Both the position numbers and the translations under genes were made by a program. The notes under the pieces are model-generated. The model ran no database searches. It saw nothing but the letters and a program-made list of their open reading frames with translations, and was not told where the DNA came from. A stretch of 64,000 nt of DNA from DASVTU01 sp036387415 (GTDB taxonomy: Bacteria; Acidobacteriota; Blastocatellia; Pyrinomonadales; Pyrinomonadaceae), in NCBI GenBank assembly GCA_036387415.1, contig DASVTU010000022.1:62001-126000 (forward strand), in the 5' to 3' direction. Below, piece by piece: positions 51,750 through 59,710 of the stretch. Every line of letters starts with the position of its first letter. The first letter of the stretch is position 1.

Positions 51750-53423
51750 ATGAATACCTATTTTGCGCTCTTTCTTATTGCCACCGTGGCGTCGATTGCG
51801 TTGACGCCGATTGTGCGGCGCGTCTGTGAGCGCGTCGGCTGGCTCGACCGTCCGGGCGGCGCGGGCGACGGAGGGCGACGCGTCCATCGCAAGGCCGTGC
51901 CGCGACTCGGCGGCCTCGCCGTCTTTCTCTCCGTGCTCGCCGCGCTCTCTTCGCTTTCGTTCATCGACAACTTGATTACGCAATCGCTTCGCACGAACGC
52001 AGCGGCGTTGTTCGTCGCTCTTGTGCCCGCGACGCTCGTCCTCGTCTTCGGCGTCTACGACGACTTGCGTGGCGCAAATGCACGCGCGAAGTTCACCGCG
52101 CTCGGCATCAGCAGCGCACTCTTTTACGCGCTTGGCGGACGCATCGAAGTTCTCTCCGTGCCGCTCGTCGGGACGGTCGAACTGCCTCTCGTCGTCTCGT
52201 TCGTCGTGACGGTGGTTTGGATGGTGGGCGTCGCCAACGCTTTCAACTTGATTGACGGGGTAGACGGGCTGGCGGCGGGCGCGGCGCTCTTTGCGTCGCT
52301 CGTCATGCTGGTGGTCGCGCTCATGCTCGGTCAGACGTTGGTGGCGGTGGTGGCCTGCGCGTTGTGCGGGGCGCTGGTCGGATTCCTGCGCTACAACTTC
52401 AATCCCGCTTCCATCTTTCTGGGCGATTCGGGCGCGTTGTTCGTCGGCTTCATGCTCGCGGCGATGAGCGTGGGCGGCGCGCAGAAGGCTTCGACCGCCG
52501 TCGCGGTGGCGATTCCTCTGCTGGCCTTCGGCGTCCCCGTCGTCGATACGGGCTTCACGCTGGTGCGTCGCTTCCTGAGCGGCAAACCCCTCTTCGAGGG
52601 CGACCGCGAGCACATACATCACATGCTCTTGGCGCGTGGTTGGTCGCAGCGACGCGTCGCGTGCGTGCTCTACGGCGTGTCGGCGCTGTTCGGCATGGCC
52701 GCGCTCCTGCTCGTCAACGATGCGGGTCGCGCGACGGGCTTGATGCTCTTTATCGTCGGCGCGGCGGTGGTGCTCGCAGTAGGTCGCCTGCGTTATCACG
52801 AAGTTGACGAAATCCGCGCGAGCATGAAACGAAACTTCGGCGAGCGACGCGTGCGCGCGGCCAATAATATTCGCGTGCGTCGCGCGAGCCGCGCAGTGTC
52901 GGAAGCGACGAGTCTGTCGGAACTGTTCGGCGCGATGAGCGAGTTGCTTGAGTTCGGCGAGTTTGTCTACGCGAAGGTGCAACTCGGCGACGGCAACGGC
53001 GCGAGTGCGCGGATGGTCAACTCGCTGGCGCGCGAAGCGGCGACACGACGACTGCGCGGCGTCTCTTTGCAGGGCGGCGTGGTCCGCTGGTCTTGGGAGC
53101 GCGGCGACATCGACGCGGCGGAGGTCATCTCGTCGCGTCGTTTCTGGACGCTCCGGCTACCGCTCTCCACCGCGAACGGCGATTGGGGTTACGTCAATCT
53201 CTATCGCGGCTGCGATGCCGATGCGCTCCTGCTCAACATCGACTATCTCTGCAATCTCTTTCAACGCGAAATGGCCGGAGCCGCCGAACGCATCCTGAGC
53301 AACGCCGACGACCCGCGCGCAGACGCGCGGATTGCGGATTGCGGAATTCGGATTGCGGATTCAAAAACATCTCGCCATTCATCAATCCGCAATCCGCAAT
53401 CCCCAATCCGCAATTCTTTATGA
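51750..53423 (+). CDS. WecA/MraY-like polyprenyl-phosphate sugar-1-phosphate transferase with extra C-terminal domain
   Basis: 557 aa from ATG 51750. Residues 1-~345 are the multi-TM transferase with all family motifs: GVYDDLRGANARAK, NAFNLIDGVDGLAAG, GDSGALFVGFM and EGDREHIHHMLLARG. It starts glycan assembly by moving a HexNAc-1-P (or similar) to undecaprenyl phosphate. Typical members stop near 350 residues; this one adds ~170 residues that look GAF-like (VYAKVQLGDGNG...). The final ~35 residues (ADCGIRIAD...NPQSPIRNSL) are encoded by heptamer hairpin H. The stop overlaps the next start (ATGA). Confidence 0.88.
   Translation: MNTYFALFLIATVASIALTPIVRRVCERVGWLDRPGGAGDGGRRVHRKAVPRLGGLAVFLSVLAALSSLSFIDNLITQSLRTNAAALFVALVPATLVLVFGVYDDLRGANARAKFTALGISSALFYALGGRIEVLSVPLVGTVELPLVVSFVVTVVWMVGVANAFNLIDGVDGLAAGAALFASLVMLVVALMLGQTLVAVVACALCGALVGFLRYNFNPASIFLGDSGALFVGFMLAAMSVGGAQKASTAVAVAIPLLAFGVPVVDTGFTLVRRFLSGKPLFEGDREHIHHMLLARGWSQRRVACVLYGVSALFGMAALLLVNDAGRATGLMLFIVGAAVVLAVGRLRYHEVDEIRASMKRNFGERRVRAANNIRVRRASRAVSEATSLSELFGAMSELLEFGEFVYAKVQLGDGNGASARMVNSLAREAATRRLRGVSLQGGVVRWSWERGDIDAAEVISSRRFWTLRLPLSTANGDWGYVNLYRGCDADALLLNIDYLCNLFQREMAGAAERILSNADDPRADARIADCGIRIADSKTSRHSSIRNPQSPIRNSL
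53327..53416. repeat. GCGGATT heptamer hairpin reading through a gene end (element H)
   Basis: GCGGATT units at 53327-53361 are opposed by AATCCGC units at 53384-53416, with a loop of ~22 bases. The hairpin is coding: it makes the last ~33 residues of the WecA-like transferase, and the next start codon lies four bases beyond its right arm. Confidence 0.85.
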
Positions 53424-55963
53424 AGGTTGTTTTTCTTAATTCGACGGGGCAACTCGGCGGGGCGGAGAATGTTTTGCTCGACGTGTTGGCGAGCCTCTGT
53501 GCGGCGCGTCCGGCGTGGTCGCTGCATCTGATTGCGGCGGCTGATGGATTGCTCGTCGAACGCGCACGCGCACACGGAATCACGACGACCGTCTTGCCTT
53601 TTCCGCAGACGCTCGCCCGACTCGGCGACGCCGGAGCGGGCGGCCCCGCAGGACAGAGTGTGAAACGCGCTACGCTTGCGCGACGTTTCTGTGAGTCGCT
53701 TCCGGCGACCGCGCGTTACCTGCGCGATTTGCGACGCACGCTCCGAAGACTCGACCCCGACGTGATTCACACCAACGGCCTCAAGATGCACGCGCTCGGC
53801 GCATGGGCGCAGACGCCGCGCGCCTCCGTCCTCTGGCACATCCATGATTACGTAGGAAGTCGCCCGTTCGCGTCGCGGGTGCTGCGCGCGTCGGCGCGCG
53901 GGTGCGCGGCGGTGGTCGCCAATTCCGAAAGCGTCGCAGCGGACGTGCGCGCGGTGTTGATGGGCAAGGGGCTGGATGTGTGGGCTATGCACAACGCCGT
54001 CAACGTGGAACGCTTCGCGCCGGACGGCAACCGGATTGACCTTGATGCGTTGTCGGGATTGCCACCCGCCGCGCCGGGGACTGTGCGCGTCGGACTCGTT
54101 GCCACGCTCGCGCGCTGGAAGGGTCACGACACCTTTCTGCGTGCGTTGTCGTTGCTGCCGACTGATTCGCCCGTGCGCGGCTACGTCGCGGGCGACGCGC
54201 TTTACCAGACCGACGGCAGCCAGTATGCCCTCGAAGAGTTGCGTCGCATGGCCGACGATTTGGGCGTTGCGGGGCGCGTCGGCTTCACGGGTTTCGTTGA
54301 AGATGCGGCATCGGTCATGCGTGCGCTCGACGTAGTGGTGCACGCGAGTACGGAGCCGGAACCCTTCGGGCTGGTCATCGCGGAGGCGATGGCGTGCGGT
54401 CGCGCGGTTGTCGCAAGCAACGCGGGCGGCGCGGCGGAGTTCATCCGCACAGGCGAAAACGCGCTCGGCCATGCACCCGGCGACGCCGCAGGTCTCGCCG
54501 CACGCATCTCGCAACTGGCACACGACGCACACCTACGCGCCGCGCTCGGTCGCGCAGGTCGCTCCACCGCGCTCCAACGCTTCGACCGCACACGGCTCGC
54601 CGCCCAACTGATTCCAGTCTATGAAGAATTGCGGAGTGCGGAGTGCGGAGTGCGGATTGCCGGAACGGAAGCGACGACGGGCGATGCTCCTCCTCATCAA
54701 TCTACAATTTCAAATTTGCCATCCGAATCTACAAATCCGACTTTATCTACAAATACGACTCAGGCATCCGCATTCGACATCTCTGCGACATTCAATCCGC
54801 ACTCCGCACTCCGCACTCCGCAATCAGTATGTCCGCAATCCGCAATTCTCAAGGTGTTGCATGTTCATAGTGGGAATTTGTATGGCGGGGTCGAGACGAT
54901 GTTGGCGACACTGGCGCGTGAGCGCGGGTTGTGTCCGGAGTTGGAGCCGCGTTTCGCGCTTTGCTTCGAGGGACGCTTGAGGGATGAATTGGCGGCGACG
55001 GGTGCGCGCGTCGATGTGCTCGGAGCGGTGCGTGTGCGTCGTCCGGCGAGCGTGTTGCGTGCGCGGCGTGCGCTTGTACGTATGCTCGCAGAAGAATCTC
55101 CTGACGTGTTGGTCTGTCATTCGGCATGGACAGCGGCGGTCTTCGGCGCGTCGCTGCGCGCGTCGCGCGTGCCGCTCGTTTTCTGGATGCACGCGCCCGC
55201 CAGCGGCACGCATTGGCTCGAACGCCTCGCGCGACGGACGACGCCCGCGCTCGTCATCTGCAACAGTCGTTGGACGGCAGAATCCGTCGTGCGTCTCTAT
55301 CCGCGCGTGCAGACGGAGGTCGTCTACTGTCCCGTTTCCACGACGGACGCTTCGGCGCATATCTCGCATGACGAACGCGCGGCGGTGCGTGCAGAACTCG
55401 ACACGCCGGAGAGCGCGACTGTCATCGTGCAGGTCGGTCGCATGGAATCGCTCAAGGGACACGCCGTGCATCTCGAAGCTCTCGGCATGTTGCGCGACGT
55501 GCCCGGTTGGTTCTGCTGGCAGATTGGCGGCGCGCAACGTCCTTCCGAGGTCGAATATGTCGAGAAACTAAAGAGACTCGCGGCGCGACTCGGCATCTCC
55601 GAACGCATACGCTTTTCCGGCGAACGCGCCGATGTAGGACGACTGCTCGCCGCCGCAGACATCTACTGCCAGCCCAACGTCGCGCCTGAATCCTTTGGTC
55701 TCACCTTCGCGGAGGCGTTGCGGGCGCGTCTGCCCGTCGTCACGACCGCCATCGGCGGCGCGCGGGAAATCGTCAATGACACCTGCGGCGTCCTCGTCCC
55801 CGACGGCGACCCACGCGCACTGGCTGCATCTTTGCGAACGCTCCTCGACGACGCGACGCTGCGCCACCAACTCGGCTCGCACGGCCCCGCGCGTGCGCGT
55901 GAACTGTGCGAACCCTCTGCTCGATTGAAGCAACTCAATCAATTGTTCAGCAGTATTTGTTAA
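53420..55963 (+). CDS. Fused double GT4 glycosyltransferase with repeat-derived linker
   Basis: 847 aa. The ATG at 53420 overlaps the upstream stop (ATGA). The first GT4 module covers ~1-400 (VVFLNSTGQLGGAENVLLDV; VGLVATLARWKGHDTFLRAL; EPFGLVIAEAMACGRAVVAS). The second starts at ~475 (LKVLHVHSGNLYGGVETMLA) and runs to the end (VGRMESLKGHAVHLEAL; ESFGLTFAEALRARLPVVTT). Both have the E-x7-E donor-binding motif of GT-B retaining enzymes. The linker (~402-475) is encoded by hairpin element I and its spacer and is Ser/Thr/Asn-rich. A GTG at ~54855 could start the second module alone, so two polypeptides are possible. Each module probably adds a sugar to the lipid-linked repeat unit. Confidence 0.82.
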   Translation: MKVVFLNSTGQLGGAENVLLDVLASLCAARPAWSLHLIAAADGLLVERARAHGITTTVLPFPQTLARLGDAGAGGPAGQSVKRATLARRFCESLPATARYLRDLRRTLRRLDPDVIHTNGLKMHALGAWAQTPRASVLWHIHDYVGSRPFASRVLRASARGCAAVVANSESVAADVRAVLMGKGLDVWAMHNAVNVERFAPDGNRIDLDALSGLPPAAPGTVRVGLVATLARWKGHDTFLRALSLLPTDSPVRGYVAGDALYQTDGSQYALEELRRMADDLGVAGRVGFTGFVEDAASVMRALDVVVHASTEPEPFGLVIAEAMACGRAVVASNAGGAAEFIRTGENALGHAPGDAAGLAARISQLAHDAHLRAALGRAGRSTALQRFDRTRLAAQLIPVYEELRSAECGVRIAGTEATTGDAPPHQSTISNLPSESTNPTLSTNTTQASAFDISATFNPHSALRTPQSVCPQSAILKVLHVHSGNLYGGVETMLATLARERGLCPELEPRFALCFEGRLRDELAATGARVDVLGAVRVRRPASVLRARRALVRMLAEESPDVLVCHSAWTAAVFGASLRASRVPLVFWMHAPASGTHWLERLARRTTPALVICNSRWTAESVVRLYPRVQTEVVYCPVSTTDASAHISHDERAAVRAELDTPESATVIVQVGRMESLKGHAVHLEALGMLRDVPGWFCWQIGGAQRPSEVEYVEKLKRLAARLGISERIRFSGERADVGRLLAAADIYCQPNVAPESFGLTFAEALRARLPVVTTAIGGAREIVNDTCGVLVPDGDPRALAASLRTLLDDATLRHQLGSHGPARARELCEPSARLKQLNQLFSSIC
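54626..54848. repeat. GGAGTGC heptamer hairpin joining two glycosyltransferases (element I)
   Basis: GGAGTGC units with flanking GCGGATTGC (54626-54662) are opposed by GCACTCC units and GCAATCCGC (54792-54848). The ~130-base spacer contains further short repeats (ATCTACAAAT). The whole element is in frame without stops and links two GT4 domains. Confidence 0.85.
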
Positions 55964-55966
55964 AGG

Positions 55967-56917
55967 ATGAGAGGCGACGTGTTTGAAATCGAAACCGACG
56001 CGGCGCCCGCGTGGGTGAATCTGAGCAGACGTGGTATCCGGCTCTTGCCGAGAGGCCGCTATCCGCTGATGAAGTGGTTGTGTCGCACGCGCGTCGCGCC
56101 CTTCGACGTATCGCTCGGCGTTACTAACGACCGTATCCGTTTCATCTGCGATTTGCGTGACGACATCGCGCGTGAAGCCTGTTTTATGGGCTATTACGAA
56201 CCGCAGGAGACGGCGCTTGTGCGTCACCTGCTTCGTCCGGGCATGTGTTTCGTAGATGTCGGAGCAAATTGGGGATACTTTACTCTGTTGGCTGCCGATT
56301 TGGTTGGTAAGCATGGCCGCATCCTCGCTATCGAGCCGCACCCGATGCTCTTTAGTCTTCTTGAAAGAAACATCTCGAAAAACATGCTACCGCACGTTAC
56401 GGCTTTGAGCGTGGCTGTGGCAGACCGTGAGGGCGAAATGAATCTCGCGGGATTCAGAGACGAGGATGCGAACTCCGGTACGAGCCGTCTCACTCACGCT
56501 CCTTCCTCGACGGTGCCGAATTTTCGCGTCGCTACGCGGCTTCTTGAGCCGCTTTTGGACGAGTACGGAGCCCGCGAGGTAGACCTCATCAAAATCGACA
56601 TCGAAGGCGCAGAAGGATTGGTGCTGGCGACGATGAGCGAGGGACTGCGGCGCGCTCACTACAAACATATTCTTCTGGAATTGCATCCGGCAGCGTTGGC
56701 GGAACAGGGGACTTCGCCGCGAGCCATCATCGAACATGTCCTGAGCTTTGGTTATTCAGCATGGCGGCTCGACCATTCGGCGGAAGCCTTTCGTCGCGCT
56801 GCATACAACCTGCCGCAATCGCCGCAGGAGTTTCTCTCCCCGCTTAATCTTGAAGCGCCGTTCGACGTTTGGCCGCACGTGTTGTTGGTCGCGCCGGACG
56901 TTTCAGTATCTTGGTGA
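55967..56917 (+). CDS. FkbM-family SAM-dependent methyltransferase
   Basis: 316 aa. The SAM-binding motif MCFVDVGANWGYFTLLAADL lies at ~90-110, IEPHPMLFSLLERN at ~125, and IKIDIEGAEGLVLATM at ~208, all standard for FkbM methyltransferases. These enzymes O-methylate sugars or polyketides; within an exopolysaccharide locus a sugar hydroxyl is the likely acceptor. It begins 4 bases after the stop of the double glycosyltransferase. A GTG at 55979 with GAGAGG before it is an alternative start. Confidence 0.87.
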   Translation: MRGDVFEIETDAAPAWVNLSRRGIRLLPRGRYPLMKWLCRTRVAPFDVSLGVTNDRIRFICDLRDDIAREACFMGYYEPQETALVRHLLRPGMCFVDVGANWGYFTLLAADLVGKHGRILAIEPHPMLFSLLERNISKNMLPHVTALSVAVADREGEMNLAGFRDEDANSGTSRLTHAPSSTVPNFRVATRLLEPLLDEYGAREVDLIKIDIEGAEGLVLATMSEGLRRAHYKHILLELHPAALAEQGTSPRAIIEHVLSFGYSAWRLDHSAEAFRRAAYNLPQSPQEFLSPLNLEAPFDVWPHVLLVAPDVSVSW

Positions 56918-56929
56918 GTTGAAGAGCAG

Positions 56930-58303
56930 ATGACATCAGCTATCCTTTGCATCGCAGCTTTCGCCTTCGCTTACATCGGTGGGAGGCGTTCGCTCGTCGC
57001 GGGATTGGTGACGGTGATGTCGGTCGGTTATTTCTACGGCATCCTGCGCGCCAACCTGCCGGAGACCTATTCCCACTTTATCTTCGACGCCGCCGTGGTC
57101 GGGCTTTATGCGGCGCAGTTGTTCAGGAAGGGAAGCCGCGAGGGTGGACGACGAGACGAGTTGTTGAAGATTTGGGTCGGGGTTTTAATCGGGTGGCCGT
57201 TTCTGCTTTTCTTCGTGCCCGTGCAGGACTACGCGGTGCAACTCGTCGGATTACGCGGCAATGTCTTTTTACTGCCGTTTATCCTGCTCGGCGCGCGTCT
57301 CAAAGCGAAGCAGATGTACAAGTTGGCGCTCGCGCTCGCGGTCTTGAATCTCATCGCGTTCGGCTTCGCGTGCGCGGAATTTACGCTCGGCGTCGAACGC
57401 TTCCTCCCGCAGAACGCGGTCACGGAGTTAATCTATAGGAGCGCGGTTGACGAAGACTACACGAACCCGAACCGCTCCACCGCGCTCCGCATCCCCGCGA
57501 CGTTCACGGGCGCACACGCCTTCGCCGGAGCGTTGGTGCTGACGCTGCCTATCCTGTTCGGCGCGTGGGCGCTGAGAAAGGAACGCGCGCCGTGGGAGAA
57601 GAATCTACTCAACGCGGCGATGGTGGCATCCATCCTCGGCGTGTTCATGGCCGCCGCGCGCAGTCCCGTCATCATTCTCGCCATCATCATCGCCATGATT
57701 TTTCTGTCGGGTCGTTTGCGGGCGCAGGGGTGGGTGCTCTTTTTCGTGATGCTGGTGGGCATCAGTTGGATTGTGTCGAGCGAGGAACGTTTGCAGCGTT
57801 TCATGACGCTCAAGGATGTCGATTACGTGAGCGAGCGCATTCATTGGAGCGTCAACGAAAACTTCCTCGAACTGATGTACGAATATCCTCTCGGCAACGG
57901 GCTCGGCGGCGGCGGAACCAGCATGCCTTACTTCCTGCAAGGCCGCGTCGCTGCGCCAACCTACTACATGGAGAATGAGTACGGGCGCATCGTGCTCGAA
58001 CAGGGCGTGCTCGGCCTGTGCCTGTGGGCGGCCTTCATCGTGTGGGTCTTCGGACGCGGCGCGGTGCGGCGGTCTGACGAATGGCACACGGGGCGGCGTC
58101 TGCTCTGGGTGACGTGCGCGGCGTTTTTCGCTACGGGGATGATTGGCACGGGACTGCTCACGTCCATCCCCGGCACGGCGTTGTTGTTGTTGAGCGTCGG
58201 GTGGGTTGCGGTGCGACAACCGCGACACGTAGAAGAAACGTCGTCGGTCGCGGAGGCGCGCGGCGAGGGCGTCGAAGCGACTCTGGCGGAGCGTTATGTT
58301 TGA
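56930..58303 (+). CDS. O-antigen ligase / Wzy-type polysaccharide polymerase
   Basis: 457 aa with roughly eleven membrane helices and one larger periplasmic loop before GNGLGGGGTSMPYFL (~residues 325-340), which is followed by NEYGRIVLEQGVLGL, the usual pattern of the O-antigen ligase (Wzy_C/WaaL) superfamily. It would polymerise lipid-linked repeat units in the periplasm. As is typical, sequence motifs are few and the call rests on topology, this local motif and gene context between glycosyltransferase, methyltransferase and flippase genes. Confidence 0.82.
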   Translation: MTSAILCIAAFAFAYIGGRRSLVAGLVTVMSVGYFYGILRANLPETYSHFIFDAAVVGLYAAQLFRKGSREGGRRDELLKIWVGVLIGWPFLLFFVPVQDYAVQLVGLRGNVFLLPFILLGARLKAKQMYKLALALAVLNLIAFGFACAEFTLGVERFLPQNAVTELIYRSAVDEDYTNPNRSTALRIPATFTGAHAFAGALVLTLPILFGAWALRKERAPWEKNLLNAAMVASILGVFMAAARSPVIILAIIIAMIFLSGRLRAQGWVLFFVMLVGISWIVSSEERLQRFMTLKDVDYVSERIHWSVNENFLELMYEYPLGNGLGGGGTSMPYFLQGRVAAPTYYMENEYGRIVLEQGVLGLCLWAAFIVWVFGRGAVRRSDEWHTGRRLLWVTCAAFFATGMIGTGLLTSIPGTALLLLSVGWVAVRQPRHVEETSSVAEARGEGVEATLAERYV

Positions 58304-58329
58304 GTCAATCATGTTCGAGTCGCGCAGCA

Positions 58330-59610
58330 ATGTTTGATTCGCTGAAGGAAACACAGCCGCGCGTGAGCGCAGAGGCCGCGCCGTGGGTCATCGTGGCGGG
58401 CGGCTTTCACCAACGCGGCGGGATGGACAAGGCCAACGCGGCGCTCGCCCGCTATCTCCTCGCGAGAGGCACGCCGCTTCACCTCGTCGCGCATGCGGTT
58501 GCGCCCGAACTCGCCGCGCATCCGCAGGCGACCGTGCACATTGTGCCGCGCCCGGCGGGTTCGTTTCTGCTCGGCGAGCGGCTTCTGGCGCGCGAGGGGC
58601 ATCGGGTGGCACGTGCGGTGGTGGCGCGGCATCGCGGTGCGCGCGTGGTGACGAACGGCGGCAACTGCGCGTGGCCGGACATCAACTGGGTACATTCGGT
58701 GCATCACGCGTGGCCGCGCGCAGACGCGGAGGCTCCCTTGTGGTTTCGCGCCAAGAATCGTCTCGACGGCGCGACGGCGCGACGGCGCGAACGCGGCGCC
58801 ATCAGCAACGCGCGCATCGTCATCGCCAACTCGGAACGGACGCGACGCGATTTGATGACGCACCTCGACGTGAAGCCGGAAAGGATTCGCACCGTGCGCC
58901 TCGGCAGCGACGACGTGCGACAACTACAAGATGGGGCGGCGACGCGGGAAGAACGCACGGCGGCGCGTGAGTGGCTTGGCGTGCCGGAGGGGCGACCTCT
59001 GGTGGTCTTCGTCGGCGCTCTCGGCCATGACTGCAACAAGGGTTTCGATACGCTGCTCGGCGCGTGGGCGCGTCTGTGCGCGCGTGCGGAGTGGGATGCG
59101 GATTTGGTGGCGGCGGGCGGCGGTCGCGCGGTTGCGGCGTGGCGCACGCACGTCGCATCGTTCGGCCTCGCGGCACGCGTGAAGTTGCTCGGACATACGG
59201 AGCGCGTCGGCGACGTGTTGGCCGCCGCAGATTTATTGGTTAGCCCCGTGCGCTATGAGGCTTACGGGTTGAACGTGCATGAGGCTGTGGTGCGGGGCGT
59301 GCCGTCGCTCGTTAGCGCCGTCGCCGGAGTCGCCGAACTCTATCCGGCGGAACTCTCCGCGATGCTTCTGCCCGACGCAGAAGACGCGGCGCATCTCGAA
59401 GCGACGCTGCTCGACTGGCGCATGGAAGTCGAAGCATGGAAGCGACGTTTCGCGCCGTTCGCGGCGACGCTCGCGCGGCGGACGTGGCGAGACATGGCGG
59501 CGGAGTTTGTCGAAGTGGTTGAAGGCGAAGCGGCTGAAACGTCCGTCGTCGGACAAGAATACGTTTCATTGTCGGTCGAGGCCGGACGAATGGCGCGAAA
59601 GATTTCTTGA
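58330..59610 (+). CDS. GT4-family glycosyltransferase
   Basis: 426 aa from ATG 58330; an upstream extension overlaps the polymerase gene and is rejected. GT-B fold: WVIVAGGFHQRGGMDKANAAL at the N-terminus, IVIANSERTRRDLMTHL mid-protein, LVVFVGALGHDCNKGFDTLL opening the donor domain (~220), and SPVRYEAYGLNVHEAVVRG (~300-320) with the E-x7-E-like acceptor/donor motif. It is a cytoplasmic transferase adding a sugar to the lipid-linked repeat unit; donor unknown. It is 26 bases downstream of the polymerase gene. Confidence 0.85.
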   Translation: MFDSLKETQPRVSAEAAPWVIVAGGFHQRGGMDKANAALARYLLARGTPLHLVAHAVAPELAAHPQATVHIVPRPAGSFLLGERLLAREGHRVARAVVARHRGARVVTNGGNCAWPDINWVHSVHHAWPRADAEAPLWFRAKNRLDGATARRRERGAISNARIVIANSERTRRDLMTHLDVKPERIRTVRLGSDDVRQLQDGAATREERTAAREWLGVPEGRPLVVFVGALGHDCNKGFDTLLGAWARLCARAEWDADLVAAGGGRAVAAWRTHVASFGLAARVKLLGHTERVGDVLAAADLLVSPVRYEAYGLNVHEAVVRGVPSLVSAVAGVAELYPAELSAMLLPDAEDAAHLEATLLDWRMEVEAWKRRFAPFAATLARRTWRDMAAEFVEVVEGEAAETSVVGQEYVSLSVEAGRMARKIS

Positions 59611-59710
59611 AGCATTCGGAAGCGTCATCCGGTTCGAGTTCTTGCTTGCGGTTCGAGTTTTTGACGGTTCGCGCGGTTGGTTGCATCGGTTTTGAGTAGT
59701 TGGTTGCAAG

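Noticed and set aside
6714..54848. CRISPR array or REP elements as explanation for the repeats
   Set aside because: Units are 7-9 bases without spacers, which excludes CRISPR. Units differ between sites and no REP-type transposase is present, so a classical REP family is not supported.
58081..58329. N-terminal extension of the GT4 gene into the polymerase gene
   Set aside because: The extension is low-complexity and overlaps a gene with good membrane topology; the GT-B fold starts just after ATG 58330.
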